Assembly (NCBI GenBank): GCA_028288285.1
Contig: JAQBNZ010000156.1
Span: 1 to 64,000 of the forward strand
DNA: 64,000 bases
Direction of reading: 5' to 3'
Source of the DNA: Mucilaginibacter sp.
Lineage (GTDB): Bacteria; Bacteroidota; Bacteroidia; Sphingobacteriales; Sphingobacteriaceae
Positions 1-8,808 of the stretch are shown here, piece after piece. The notes under the pieces were generated by a model that was not told the origin of the DNA, ran no database searches, and worked only from the letters and a program-made list of their open reading frames with translations. The translations under genes were made by a program, and so were the position numbers. Numbering within the stretch: the first letter of the stretch is position 1; every line of letters begins with the position of its first letter.

Positions 1-92
1 TGTGTTAGCGCCGTTATTCCAAAAAGAATGAAGGCTGCTACCACCACAATAATGGTGATGGGCCTTCTAAGGGCCATTTTTATTAAATTCAT
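1..92 (-). CDS. RND efflux transporter, N-terminal fragment (runs off window)
   Basis: Only about 30 N-terminal codons are present; the rest lies left of the window. The peptide begins MNLIKMALRRPITIIVVVAA and continues into a hydrophobic helix. This is the usual first membrane helix of AcrB/MexB/CusA-type RND pumps, which export drugs or metal ions using the proton gradient. A second in-frame ATG at 77 would give MALRRPI, also a common RND start. It sits 10 bp downstream of the TolC-like gene, so the two form an operon. The substrate cannot be told from this fragment. Confidence 0.75.
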   Translation of the reverse strand, partial: MNLIKMALRRPITIIVVVAAFILFGITALT

Positions 93-102
93 AAGGTTGC
101 GT

Positions 103-1515
103 TTAATGAGTTTGGTTCAGGAACAAATTCATATCTCCTGAAACTACTGCTTTGAACAATAATGCCTGCCACACACTGTTGTAAACGATATCACGATCAG
201 TTTCGGCCCGGTTAAGATTGTAAAGGGCTGTTGTAACATCAATAATAGTGGCCAGGCCGTTTTGATATAAGACACTTTTTTGCTGAAAGGCGTCGGTTGC
301 TGCTTTTAATTGCAGAGGAGCCTCATTATATTGCTTAATGGCATTGGCCATTCGCTCATCAGCCAGAGACAATTGCTCCTGTAGTGTATTACGTTGCAAA
401 TCAAATTCATCTTTGTAGGCAGCTGTAACACTTTGCTGAGTAACTTCTTTTTTATGGATGCGGAACAGATCGGTAATGTTCCATACCGCACTAACACCTA
501 CCAAATAGTTTGACCTGACCGGGTCAAGACCCGCTGATAAACTACTATTAGCTACGGGACCAGAACCGGTTGCATAATTACTCCCAAAACCAGAGCCACG
601 GCTTTGATACAAATTAAAAAGGGATAATTTGGGCCATTTTGAAGTCTTGATGTAATTTGACTCAAGCTGGCCAAGCTTAACCCTGGAGTCTAAATATTTT
701 AAAACCGGGTTTTGGATAGTTTCAGTCATTGGCTCAGCTCCAACTTTATCAGGTGTTTTTACAACAAAAGAGGTATCCAAATCAGCTACTGAAGTTTGCT
801 TGCCTAAGAGTACCTTTAATTGATTGGCCTGGTTTTGACGGTAATTTTGCGCATCAATTAAAGTTAGCCGGGCTTTTGAAAGTTCAGCATTGGCAATAGT
901 ACTATCTACGCCCGGGTTTAAGCCATTTATAGTCCGGGTCTGGATAAGCTTGTCTAAAACAGTAGCACGGCTTAGGTTTTTCTCCATTGATAGCTCAAGC
1001 CGTTGCGCTGCAATCAGGTTAAGGTAAGTGGCACTTACGTTGCCCTGCAATTGAAACGTCTCTTGTTCAAGCGCGGCCTCATCGCTTTGGTATTGTCCTT
1101 TTGCAACCGCTACTTTAGCTTTATGATTTCCAAAGGACATGAATTGCCAGTTTAAGGTTGTTGCGTATAAACTACCAAAGGCAGCATTCCAGTTTTGTGT
1201 GGGTTGCACTACGCCACCATTTATGGTGCTCACGCCCGGCATGCTAAAGTTGGGGCCGTTGATACCATTAATGGTTCCATAAGCTGTTTGTGCGCCAACA
1301 TTCAGATCTGGTAAATATTCAGATTTAACTTCGCCAATTACAGATTTTGATGCCGCAGCATAATCTTTCCTGGCTTGTATTGATTTATAATTTGATAATG
1401 AAATGCGAATGGCATCCTGCAGAGTGAGCACTTTTTGCTGGGCGTTAGCCTGAGAAGCAATGCACACAAGGGTAAACCAAAGCATAGCATTATAAATTTT
1501 GCTTATGCTTTTCAT
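103..1515 (-). CDS. TolC-like outer-membrane efflux protein
   Basis: A 470-residue protein of the outer membrane efflux protein (OEP/TolC) family, which forms the trimeric exit duct of tripartite pumps. It has a signal peptide at about residues 1-25, ending before QQKVLTLQDA. Two OEP repeats follow (roughly 30-240 and 270-460) with the long coiled, Ala/Leu/Gln-rich helices typical of the periplasmic barrel. Its length is normal for the family. It lies 10 bp before the RND gene and about 75 bp after a small hypothetical gene. No periplasmic adaptor gene is visible, and it is probably beyond the left edge. Confidence 0.9.
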   Translation of the reverse strand: MKSISKIYNAMLWFTLVCIASQANAQQKVLTLQDAIRISLSNYKSIQARKDYAAASKSVIGEVKSEYLPDLNVGAQTAYGTINGINGPNFSMPGVSTINGGVVQPTQNWNAAFGSLYATTLNWQFMSFGNHKAKVAVAKGQYQSDEAALEQETFQLQGNVSATYLNLIAAQRLELSMEKNLSRATVLDKLIQTRTINGLNPGVDSTIANAELSKARLTLIDAQNYRQNQANQLKVLLGKQTSVADLDTSFVVKTPDKVGAEPMTETIQNPVLKYLDSRVKLGQLESNYIKTSKWPKLSLFNLYQSRGSGFGSNYATGSGPVANSSLSAGLDPVRSNYLVGVSAVWNITDLFRIHKKEVTQQSVTAAYKDEFDLQRNTLQEQLSLADERMANAIKQYNEAPLQLKAATDAFQQKSVLYQNGLATIIDVTTALYNLNRAETDRDIVYNSVWQALLFKAVVSGDMNLFLNQTH

Positions 1516-1590
1516 GAAAAATATTTTTAGGATAAAGCAGTGCCCGAAAATGGGACAACATGCTGAATTTTAATTAAAAAAAGAGATTAT

Positions 1591-1938
1591 TCAGGAAAAA
1601 GCCGGAGGGCCTCGCAAACTTGCCGGTGTTTTTTGGACAAAACACAGCTTTGCAACGTAAGTTGCAGGAAAAATTGTTTTAAACTCAAATCCCAGAATAG
1701 GCTGGAAATTAAATTCAGTATTATATGGTGTTATTAGAGGCTGGAGTTTTTGAGTAAAGCATTGCAGCTTAATAAGCTGCTGGCGCTCCACCGTTTTTTT
1801 AGGAACGGGCAAGTGATGCCCCAATTTATGACTTTGGAATAAAGTGAAATAGCGCTGAATTACCTCTCCCTGAAGGGAGAAGAAAATCAATATAATTATA
1901 CTGATTTTACTATAAAGCTTTAACGATTTCCTATCCAT
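1591..1938 (-). CDS. Small hypothetical protein with one membrane segment and RGPP tail
   Basis: A 115-residue protein starting at an ATG. It has one hydrophobic segment at about residues 11-22 (signal anchor or signal peptide), a middle part with several Gln and His, and a C-terminal RGPP motif at about 109-112. I do not recognise a named family. Small proteins of this build next to RND efflux genes are familiar to me from Bacteroidota genomes, but I cannot confirm that here. It is the first gene of the TolC-RND operon. A TAnnTTTG-like element lies just upstream. A periplasmic or membrane accessory of the pump is a guess from context. Confidence 0.6.
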   Translation of the reverse strand: MDRKSLKLYSKISIIILIFFSLQGEVIQRYFTLFQSHKLGHHLPVPKKTVERQQLIKLQCFTQKLQPLITPYNTEFNFQPILGFEFKTIFPATYVAKLCFVQKTPASLRGPPAFS

Positions 1939-1944
1939 TCACAA

Positions 1945-1952
1945 CAAACATA
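1945..1952 (-). promoter_or_regulatory. Candidate -7 promoter element (TAnnTTTG) for the efflux operon
   Basis: On the minus strand this reads TATGTTTG, an exact fit to the Bacteroidota -7 consensus TAnnTTTG. It ends 6 nt before the ATG at 1938, so transcription from it would start at or almost at the start codon. The -33 region shows only TTTC rather than TTTG. It is a weak call without start-site mapping. Confidence 0.3.
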
Positions 1953-2222
1953 AAAACGAAATCTGTAGAAATTTTGGGCATCACAATAAAATTTGTTATG
2001 AATTAACCAATTTTATTAAATATCTGCAGCGGTGTTGGTGGGCTGAATACCTGGTTGCATCCTGTACTATGAAGTTAGGATATTTGGTATTTATCCAGCT
2101 ATATTATACTGTATACAAGTATGTTACATCCACATCGAGTATGGTTAAGGGAACTTATCGAAAATATTGTAACGTCTTTCAAAACACTTTTGTTAAAAAC
2201 ATTATACCATTATTATTGTTAC
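1953..2222. other. Intergenic stretch, nothing clear
   Basis: AT-rich DNA between the start of the efflux operon and the terminator of the cytochrome gene. A plus-strand reading frame crosses it (from 2069), but it also crosses the terminator hairpin and the 3' end of the cytochrome gene and has no protein-like character. I see no RNA gene or repeat. Confidence 0.5.
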
Positions 2223-2252
2223 AAAAAACGCCCTGGATCTCATCCCAGGGCG
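2223..2252 (-). terminator. Rho-independent terminator of the cytochrome gene
   Basis: An 8-bp GC-rich stem, CGCCCTGG with CCAGGGCG (2229-2236 and 2245-2252), encloses an 8-nt loop. On the minus strand it is followed by a run of six T (A at 2223-2228). It lies about 70 bp beyond the stop codon of the multiheme cytochrome gene and fits its transcription direction. Confidence 0.8.
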
Positions 2253-2319
2253 CATCAACTAAACCAGGTCAATCTCATGCCGGTCCTTTCTCAAGGGATC
2301 GGTTAATGACCTGTTATCT

Positions 2320-3552
2320 TCAATTCTGGCTGTTTATAAAAGCCATTACCTTTTTTGTTTCCTGCGGATAGATTGCAATGCGATGTGTACGTACTAAATA
2401 GGGCACTTTCAACTTACTATCGTTAGCCTCTACCTGTATTAAGTTTGATGGCTTAGCAGGCATGTGGCAATCAATGCAATTCTTTTTTATAACATCACCC
2501 AACTTGGGTAATAACTTACAGACGTTATGATTAGCCGTTGTGTGACAGTTCATACAACTTTTAGAATACAGCACCAGGTTTCCGCTTTCTTTTTTATGCA
2601 CATTATGGCAAGTATTGCAATTCATGTTACTCATTACAAAGCACTTGCTTGATGCCAGTAAACCATTCTGATTACCATGAACATCAAGCGTAGCAGGATT
2701 AGTATTTTGCGGTGCAAAGTTGTGCTCTTTAAATTTGGCCAGTGTATCGCCTTGTTTAAATACAAATGCCGACCGAATGAACACATCCTTATTTCCAGAA
2801 TGGCAAACCGCGCAGGCATCCAACTTTTGCTGCCTTGTTAAGGCATTGTAAGTAGTAATATATTTTGCCTTTTTAACCTCCGGAAATTGGGTATGAAAGT
2901 TTACATGGTTGGCTGCAGGGCCGTGGCAGCGTTCGCAATCAATACCATATATTAATGATGATTTATCAAACTCAACAGTACGGTTGGTAAGGCTTAAGTT
3001 TGGGTTGGGCAGTTCATTAATGTAAGAGCTATGGCACTCCATGCATCGCCTAACAATTGGCCTGTTAAAGTCTACCCTACCCGTATCATAACCCGGGCTG
3101 TTGGTCCAGCGGTGCAAAACACTGAAGTAGGACATCGGCAGCTCAAATAATTTATTACCTTTCCAGTACAAATACGTTTCGGCTTTAACACCTCCTATGG
3201 TAATATCAAATTTTTCGGCGGTGTTTGGTTTTCCGTGCTCGTAACCGGCCTGGTATAAACCGTCCTTACGCTTCTCCATAGTTACAGACATGCCGTTGCC
3301 AAAGCTGAAAACGTTATGGCCTTTAGCAAAACTACCATGTATGGTTTCTAATGCTGCCGGGCGCGATGTTTCAAAATGCGCTGTATGGATGTATGAGTTA
3401 TACACATCTTTGTGGCAACTGATGCAAGTAGCAGAACCGGCGAATATTTCCCCTCGCGCATCCTCCTTTTTATTATTGTAGCACTCGGTAAGCATCACGC
3501 TAAGCGGGATCAAAAAAACCAGTATCAAAAGAAGTGTTCTTTTAGAGATCAT
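2320..3552 (-). CDS. Seven-heme c-type cytochrome, probable lipoprotein
   Basis: A 410-residue protein with seven CxxCH heme-binding motifs at about residues 43, 170, 206, 247, 312, 333 and 359, in the style of cytochrome c554/DmsE-like multiheme proteins. Such proteins carry electrons in the periplasm or on the outer membrane. The N-terminus is basic then hydrophobic (residues 5-20) and ends at LTEC, with Cys24 as the candidate lipidated residue. Glu at position -1 is unusual for a lipobox, so anchoring is uncertain. Extra His residues between motifs can serve as distal ligands. The gene stands alone with its own terminator. The redox partner is unknown. Confidence 0.88.
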   Translation of the reverse strand: MISKRTLLLILVFLIPLSVMLTECYNNKKEDARGEIFAGSATCISCHKDVYNSYIHTAHFETSRPAALETIHGSFAKGHNVFSFGNGMSVTMEKRKDGLYQAGYEHGKPNTAEKFDITIGGVKAETYLYWKGNKLFELPMSYFSVLHRWTNSPGYDTGRVDFNRPIVRRCMECHSSYINELPNPNLSLTNRTVEFDKSSLIYGIDCERCHGPAANHVNFHTQFPEVKKAKYITTYNALTRQQKLDACAVCHSGNKDVFIRSAFVFKQGDTLAKFKEHNFAPQNTNPATLDVHGNQNGLLASSKCFVMSNMNCNTCHNVHKKESGNLVLYSKSCMNCHTTANHNVCKLLPKLGDVIKKNCIDCHMPAKPSNLIQVEANDSKLKVPYLVRTHRIAIYPQETKKVMAFINSQN

Positions 3553-3600
3553 ATCTTTTAATAAGTGTTACGGGCAATTGCATAATTAAGCTACAGCTAT

Positions 3601-3633
3601 AAATAAAAAAAGCTGCCGGCATGCCGGCAGCTT
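3601..3633 (-). terminator. Rho-independent terminator of the susCD operon
   Basis: A perfect palindrome at 3610-3633 (stem AAGCTGCCGG with CCGGCAGCTT, four-base loop) is followed on the minus strand by a T-rich tract (A-rich at 3601-3610). It lies 16 bp past the susD stop codon, between susD and the start of the cytochrome gene. Confidence 0.88.
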
Positions 3634-3649
3634 CCTAAAATGTATAAAA

Positions 3650-5164
3650 TTAATAACCTGGATTTTGTTTTATCTGTGTACCGTTTAATGTTTCGGTTAA
3701 CGGTATTGGCAAAATCTCATTTGTTCCGGCTTTAAAGCCTTTAAATGCTAAGGCAGCAGGTGCCTTGCCTGTTCTAACTAAATCAAACCAGCGGTGGCCT
3801 TCAGTAGCAAGTTCAAGGCGTCTTTCATTATATATATTATCCAATGTTGCAGCAATAGCAGGCAAGCCAACACGTGCACGAACAGCATTTAATAAAGCTG
3901 CTGCACGGCTTGTGTTAGTACCAGCATTTACCAATGCTTCTGCTTCCATCAGGTAAGTATCGGCAAGCCTGATTTCAATATAATCATTAGGCCAGTTCAA
4001 ATCTGTTGTACCGGTGGTAACAACATTTTTTAACAATGGTGCATATTTTTGAATGTAGTAACCTGATCCCTGGTAGCCTTCGCTATAACTTTTGCCGTTA
4101 GCTTTAGCTATGCTGTCTATATTGGCTATAGTGTAAGGGTAACGCGGATCACCCTTCATAGCTGCAACCAGGTTAGGTGTAATAGGGTTAAAACCCCAAC
4201 CACCGCTATAATAAAACGGACCGGTGTAACTTCTTGGGCCAACCATTTGCACGTAAACGTTTGATTTAAATTGGCCCCAGTTGCTCCAGCTATAGCTTTG
4301 TGTACCAGAGTGTACCAGCTCAAAAATAGATTCGCTGTTAAATTTATTGGTAGGACTAAAAACATCACCAAAGTTAGCTTGCAGCTTATAACCATAAGTG
4401 CTTGTGCCACCTGGTGTGCCATTCACCTCGGCTAATATTGAAGCCGCTTGTGCCCATTTTTTCTCATACAGGTAAACTTTGCCTAATAATGCTTTAGCAG
4501 CACCCTGTGTAACACGGCCGTTCTCTGCGGAAGCAACTGTTATTGGCAGGTCAGGAATAGCAGCGGTAAGGTCAGCTTCAACTTGTGCATATACTGCTTC
4601 AGGTGTAGCCTGCGGCTGTTTGTACACATCTGCAACCTGCAGTGAAGTTAAAATTAAAGGCACATTCTTAAATACCCTAACCAAATCAAAATAATAATGT
4701 GCACGTAAAAAGTGACCTTCGGCAGTAAACCTTTTTAAAGTCGCGGCATCCATACCCGGTACATTAGGCAATTTCTCTAATAATACATCGGTACGGTTAA
4801 CACCCTGAAAGTTAACTCCCCAAAAACTACCTTGTGGGCCAATTGAAGGCCCCATTGTGTAGTTGTTTATTGCCTGCCATCCTGCCATATCAGATGAACC
4901 ACCGCCACCTGCAAAACAATCGTCAGACGCTGCGTTTAATGGCCCAAGCGGATTGCTATAAGTATTATCTAAACCGCCGGTTTCAGTTACCAACGGATCA
5001 TAAGCTGCTACCAGGGCTGTAAATGCCTGTTGTGGAGTTGCATAATAATTAGATTCTAAAAACTGCCCTTTGGGCGTTAATTCCAGAAAAGACTTTTTGC
5101 AGGATGCCATACCGCCTATAGCTAACAAAACAGCACCTGTATATATTGAATATTTAATTTTCAT
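3650..5164 (-). CDS. SusD/RagB-family glycan-binding lipoprotein
   Basis: A 504-residue SusD-like protein. The signal peptide ends in a lipobox with Cys22 (GMASC), so it should sit on the outer-membrane surface as the lid of the SusC channel. The SusD-like N-terminal region (about 23-200) has the expected ESNYYATPQQAFTALVAAYD helix. The C-terminal RagB/SusD domain includes ADTYLMEAEALVNAG, the family TPR-like segment, then RRLELATEGHRWFDLVRTG and LPIPLTE near the end. Full length. It follows susC by 17 bp and precedes a strong terminator. The ligand is unknown; no glycosidase lies beside it. Confidence 0.93.
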   Translation of the reverse strand: MKIKYSIYTGAVLLAIGGMASCKKSFLELTPKGQFLESNYYATPQQAFTALVAAYDPLVTETGGLDNTYSNPLGPLNAASDDCFAGGGGSSDMAGWQAINNYTMGPSIGPQGSFWGVNFQGVNRTDVLLEKLPNVPGMDAATLKRFTAEGHFLRAHYYFDLVRVFKNVPLILTSLQVADVYKQPQATPEAVYAQVEADLTAAIPDLPITVASAENGRVTQGAAKALLGKVYLYEKKWAQAASILAEVNGTPGGTSTYGYKLQANFGDVFSPTNKFNSESIFELVHSGTQSYSWSNWGQFKSNVYVQMVGPRSYTGPFYYSGGWGFNPITPNLVAAMKGDPRYPYTIANIDSIAKANGKSYSEGYQGSGYYIQKYAPLLKNVVTTGTTDLNWPNDYIEIRLADTYLMEAEALVNAGTNTSRAAALLNAVRARVGLPAIAATLDNIYNERRLELATEGHRWFDLVRTGKAPAALAFKGFKAGTNEILPIPLTETLNGTQIKQNPGY

Positions 5165-5181
5165 GATAATTGTATTTGTTA

Positions 5182-8100
5182 TTATAAAGTAATATCTAAA
5201 CCAACCATAAACGTGCGGGCTTGTGGATAAATACCCATATCAATACCACCGCTTATTTCAGGATCATAACCCTTGTAACCGGTAATGGTAGCCAGGTTAT
5301 TACTGCTTAAGAATACTCTTGCCTTTTGTATATCAGCCTTTTTAAGCCACAGGCTTGGTAGGGTATATCCTAATTGCAGCGTTTTGATGCGGAAATACGC
5401 GCCATTTTGCAGATAAAAGTTTGATGGATTCTTAAAGTTGTTGTTAAGATCAGCATCACTTAACCTTGGATAGTTGCTGGTTGGGTTAGCTGTTGTCCAT
5501 GCATTTAAAGCTGCAGTTGGATAGTTAGCTGTAGCAATATCTAACCTACGGTAAGCCTGATAAATTTTGTTACCCCAAACCCCTTGTCCAAAAACTTTAA
5601 TATCAAAGTTTTTGTAATTAGCGCTTAAGTTTACCCCGTAAGTAAATGTTGGTAGTGGGTTGCCCAGGTATTGACGGTCAGATGCATCAATCTTGCCATC
5701 GCCGTTAACATCCTGCCATTTAAAATCGCCTGGTTTAGCATTTGGCTGTATTAAAGCACCGCTTGCTGATGTATAAGCATTTATCTCAGCCTGTGACTTG
5801 AAAGTGCCCAGTTCCTGGAAACCATAGAATGCACCTACCGGCTGACCAACAGCAGTACGGCCAATTTCATAATTAGTACTTTGAACAGTACCTACTCTTA
5901 AGAAGTTGATTTGGCTACCCAAGTTAGTTACCTGGTTATGGTTATAAGAAATATTACCACCAATATTATAGCTTAAATCGCCAATTTTGTTATTGTAACC
6001 TAAGTTTAACTCAACTCCTTTGTTTTCCATATCGCCAATATTGGCCCATGGTTGCGCCGCAAAACCTGCATAACCCGGCAGCTGTACTTGTTGCAGCATG
6101 CCGTTAGTAAGTTTTCTATAAATATCAAAGGTAACGGTAAGATTTTGGAAGATCGTCGCATCAAAGCCAATGTTTGCTGTACGAGTTTCTTCCCACCTCA
6201 AATCGGGATTTTGTGGCGCATTAGGGCTGTAGCCTATATTATTAACATCACCAAAAATGTAATTACGGCCACCACCAATTAATGAAGTATACATGAATGT
6301 TTGTAATGACATTTCGTTACCTACAACACCGTATGAACCACGTAATTTCAAGTAGTCGATAAAGGTGTTTTTAGGGAACCAGTTTTCTTTAGATATGACA
6401 TAACCAACCTGTGCTGAAGGGAAGGTACCGTATATGTTGTTACTACCAAACTTTGATGAGCCATCTCTGCGGATAATACCAGTAAACAGCCACTTGCCAT
6501 CATAATCATAAGTTAACCTTGCAAAAGTAGATGCCAAAGAATAAGGTTGATTATCAAAGCCACTTGCTATTCTGTTAGCTGGCGCTAAACTAAAGTTTGG
6601 AGATGCCTGGCTAAACGTATTTACAGGCAACCCTATAAATGTGCCACCAACACCTGATCCACTTTCTTTTTGCGCGCTGGTACCTATTAAAGCGGTAAAA
6701 TTATGTTTACCGAATGCACGGCTATAAGTAGCGGTGTTATCAACATTCCATGATAAATTGTTGTTATTTGCAGAATAGAAAGAGGTATTTGATACGTTGC
6801 TTGTGCTTGAATTCAGGTAATAAAGAGGGGTAAAAGACTGATTACCATAGTAAGCCTGTTTAGCACTTATTTGCGAGCGTAATTTTAAACCTGCAATTGG
6901 CTCAACTTCAACAAATGCACTACCTAACAAATTGGTTGCATAACCATAATTACCGTTTTGTGTTTGTGTATATGCTAATGGGTTAGTTATCTCTTGTGAT
7001 ACATAAGGCGATATACCGTAAAAGCGGCCAGAAGCGTCTCTTACTGCTGATTGATAAGCTTTACTGGTTGGGTCCGCAGGGAAAAATGCCGCCTGTGTAG
7101 CCGGATTAGTAACTAAAACCGGAGTAATAGGGTCAAGATTTAATGCCGAGCTTAGCGGGCCACCAAATACACTATTAGTGTTTAAGTTATTTTTATTACG
7201 TGTGTAAGTGTAAGTAAAGTTTTCGCCAATAGTTAACCATTTTTTAGCTTTATAACTGGTATTAACTGTAAAGGTGAACTTTTTATAGTTTGATATATCA
7301 GGCATTACAATACCTTGTTGGTCTAAATAACCAAATGAAGTATAGTAGTTAGCTTTATCATTAGCGCCATTAATGCTCAGGTTATGATTCTGGATCATTG
7401 CATTATTGCTAAAGATCTGATCTTGCCAGTTTGTACCTGTACCAAATGCAGCAGGGTTAGCAAACGGAGCAGTCTTACCATCATTAGTTACAGACTGGTT
7501 ACGCAAAGTGGCGTACTCTGATGCATTTGCCATTGCAGGTTTGCTAACCGGGGCTTGCCAGCCTACATAACCATTGTATGAAACTTTAGGAGGGCCTTGC
7601 TTACCTTTTTTAGTGGTAATGAAAATTACACCGTTTGAACCACGTGAACCATAGATAGAAGCTGCCGCATCCTTTAATACATCTATTGATTCTACATCAT
7701 TCGGGTTAATATTATCAAGTCCGCCATTGTCAACAACAACACCGTCTATTACATATAATGGGTCGCTGTTATTAATTGAAGTAACCCCCCTTACACGTAT
7801 ACTTGGCGCCGAACCCGGCGCGCCAGAGCTTTGTACAACATTAACACCCGCTGTACGGCCTCTTAAGGCATCATCAATACGGGTTAATTGCTGGCCTTGC
7901 AAATCACTGGCTTTAACACTGCTGATAGCACCTGTTACACTGCCTCTTTTTTGCGTACCGTAACCAACTACAACAACCTCGTTTAAATTTTTAACATTTT
8001 CAACCAGGGTTATTGCAATGTTTGTTTGGCTGCCAACGGTAATTTCCTGGCTGTTATAACCAATATAAGCAACCACTAACACTGAATTAGGACCGGCTAC

Positions 8101-8604
8101 ATTTAATTTAAAACTACCGTTAATATCAGTAGTGGTACCGTTTGTTGTACCTTTTTCCAGCACGCTTGCACCAATAACGGTTTGGCCGTTTTGGTCAACA
8201 ATTTTACCGGTAATTGGCGTAGCAACAGCTACAGATGGGGTTGCCATTTTGCCTAAAATGATCCTGTCTTTTAAAACCTCATAAGTGATGCCATTGGTTT
8301 TTAAAACCTGGTCAAGTACAGTTTTAAGTGAAAGGTTATCGGCAATAACAGATACCTGCTGGTTTACGTTGATAGCTGTATTGCTGTAAATGAACTTAAC
8401 ATTATCATTTTTTTGCAGATAGTTTAATACATTCTGTAAAGAAGTATTGTTTAAAGACATACTTACTTTCTTATCGAGTATGTTTTGGGCGTTCAATGTA
8501 CTTGAATACGCCATGCTGCTTAATACAACGGAAAGGAATAACTGTATAAATGTAATCCTCATGATTTGATACCAGGGAATAGGGTTTCCTAAATGAAATT
8601 TCAT
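5182..8604 (-). CDS. SusC/RagA-family TonB-dependent outer-membrane transporter
   Basis: A protein of about 1,140 residues. After a signal sequence (about 1-40) come an STN/secretin-like domain (about 45-115), a carboxypeptidase-regulatory-like fold (about 130-210), a TonB plug with the SusC signature around VVVVGYGTQKRGSVTGA, and a long beta-barrel ending FMVGLDITL. It moves a ligand captured by SusD across the outer membrane using TonB energy. The STN domain marks it as a transducer able to signal to a FecR/ECF pair, which is present upstream. The frame stays open to a TTG at 8640, but the ATG at 8604 gives the usual SusC N-terminus and was chosen. Confidence 0.93.
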   Translation of the reverse strand: MKFHLGNPIPWYQIMRITFIQLFLSVVLSSMAYSSTLNAQNILDKKVSMSLNNTSLQNVLNYLQKNDNVKFIYSNTAINVNQQVSVIADNLSLKTVLDQVLKTNGITYEVLKDRIILGKMATPSVAVATPITGKIVDQNGQTVIGASVLEKGTTNGTTTDINGSFKLNVAGPNSVLVVAYIGYNSQEITVGSQTNIAITLVENVKNLNEVVVVGYGTQKRGSVTGAISSVKASDLQGQQLTRIDDALRGRTAGVNVVQSSGAPGSAPSIRVRGVTSINNSDPLYVIDGVVVDNGGLDNINPNDVESIDVLKDAAASIYGSRGSNGVIFITTKKGKQGPPKVSYNGYVGWQAPVSKPAMANASEYATLRNQSVTNDGKTAPFANPAAFGTGTNWQDQIFSNNAMIQNHNLSINGANDKANYYTSFGYLDQQGIVMPDISNYKKFTFTVNTSYKAKKWLTIGENFTYTYTRNKNNLNTNSVFGGPLSSALNLDPITPVLVTNPATQAAFFPADPTSKAYQSAVRDASGRFYGISPYVSQEITNPLAYTQTQNGNYGYATNLLGSAFVEVEPIAGLKLRSQISAKQAYYGNQSFTPLYYLNSSTSNVSNTSFYSANNNNLSWNVDNTATYSRAFGKHNFTALIGTSAQKESGSGVGGTFIGLPVNTFSQASPNFSLAPANRIASGFDNQPYSLASTFARLTYDYDGKWLFTGIIRRDGSSKFGSNNIYGTFPSAQVGYVISKENWFPKNTFIDYLKLRGSYGVVGNEMSLQTFMYTSLIGGGRNYIFGDVNNIGYSPNAPQNPDLRWEETRTANIGFDATIFQNLTVTFDIYRKLTNGMLQQVQLPGYAGFAAQPWANIGDMENKGVELNLGYNNKIGDLSYNIGGNISYNHNQVTNLGSQINFLRVGTVQSTNYEIGRTAVGQPVGAFYGFQELGTFKSQAEINAYTSASGALIQPNAKPGDFKWQDVNGDGKIDASDRQYLGNPLPTFTYGVNLSANYKNFDIKVFGQGVWGNKIYQAYRRLDIATANYPTAALNAWTTANPTSNYPRLSDADLNNNFKNPSNFYLQNGAYFRIKTLQLGYTLPSLWLKKADIQKARVFLSSNNLATITGYKGYDPEISGGIDMGIYPQARTFMVGLDITL

Positions 8605-8695
8605 TATATTTGATTTGTTTCTTTTTAAAAAATGGAACAATTAACGCCCCTTCACCATCAAAAATGGTGTCGATGCAAATGGGCTAATTTTTAAG

Positions 8696-8730
8696 ACTTA
8701 GGAGTGCTCGTAACACTTCTAAGTTTTTTT
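8696..8730 (+). terminator. Hairpin with T-run between fecR and susC
   Basis: An 11-bp stem with one G-T wobble (8696-8706 and 8714-8724), a 7-nt loop, and seven T in a row on the plus strand. By shape it is a terminator for plus-strand transcription, although the genes on both sides are on the minus strand. It may block antisense transcription or structure the susC leader. The role is unproven. Confidence 0.4.
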
Positions 8731-8808
8731 ATTTAGTACCTGTAGGTTTTGACTATTTCCTTGGTTTATGTTTGATATTTATTCATCATAACTGTTTTTA
8801 GTATTTGG

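Noticed and set aside
2069-2371. Plus-strand open frame of 100 codons
   Set aside because: It crosses the terminator hairpin and the 3' end of the cytochrome gene, and its composition is not protein-like.
8605-8640. Upstream TTG extension of SusC
   Set aside because: The extra 12 residues precede a standard SusC signal sequence that starts at the ATG at 8604.
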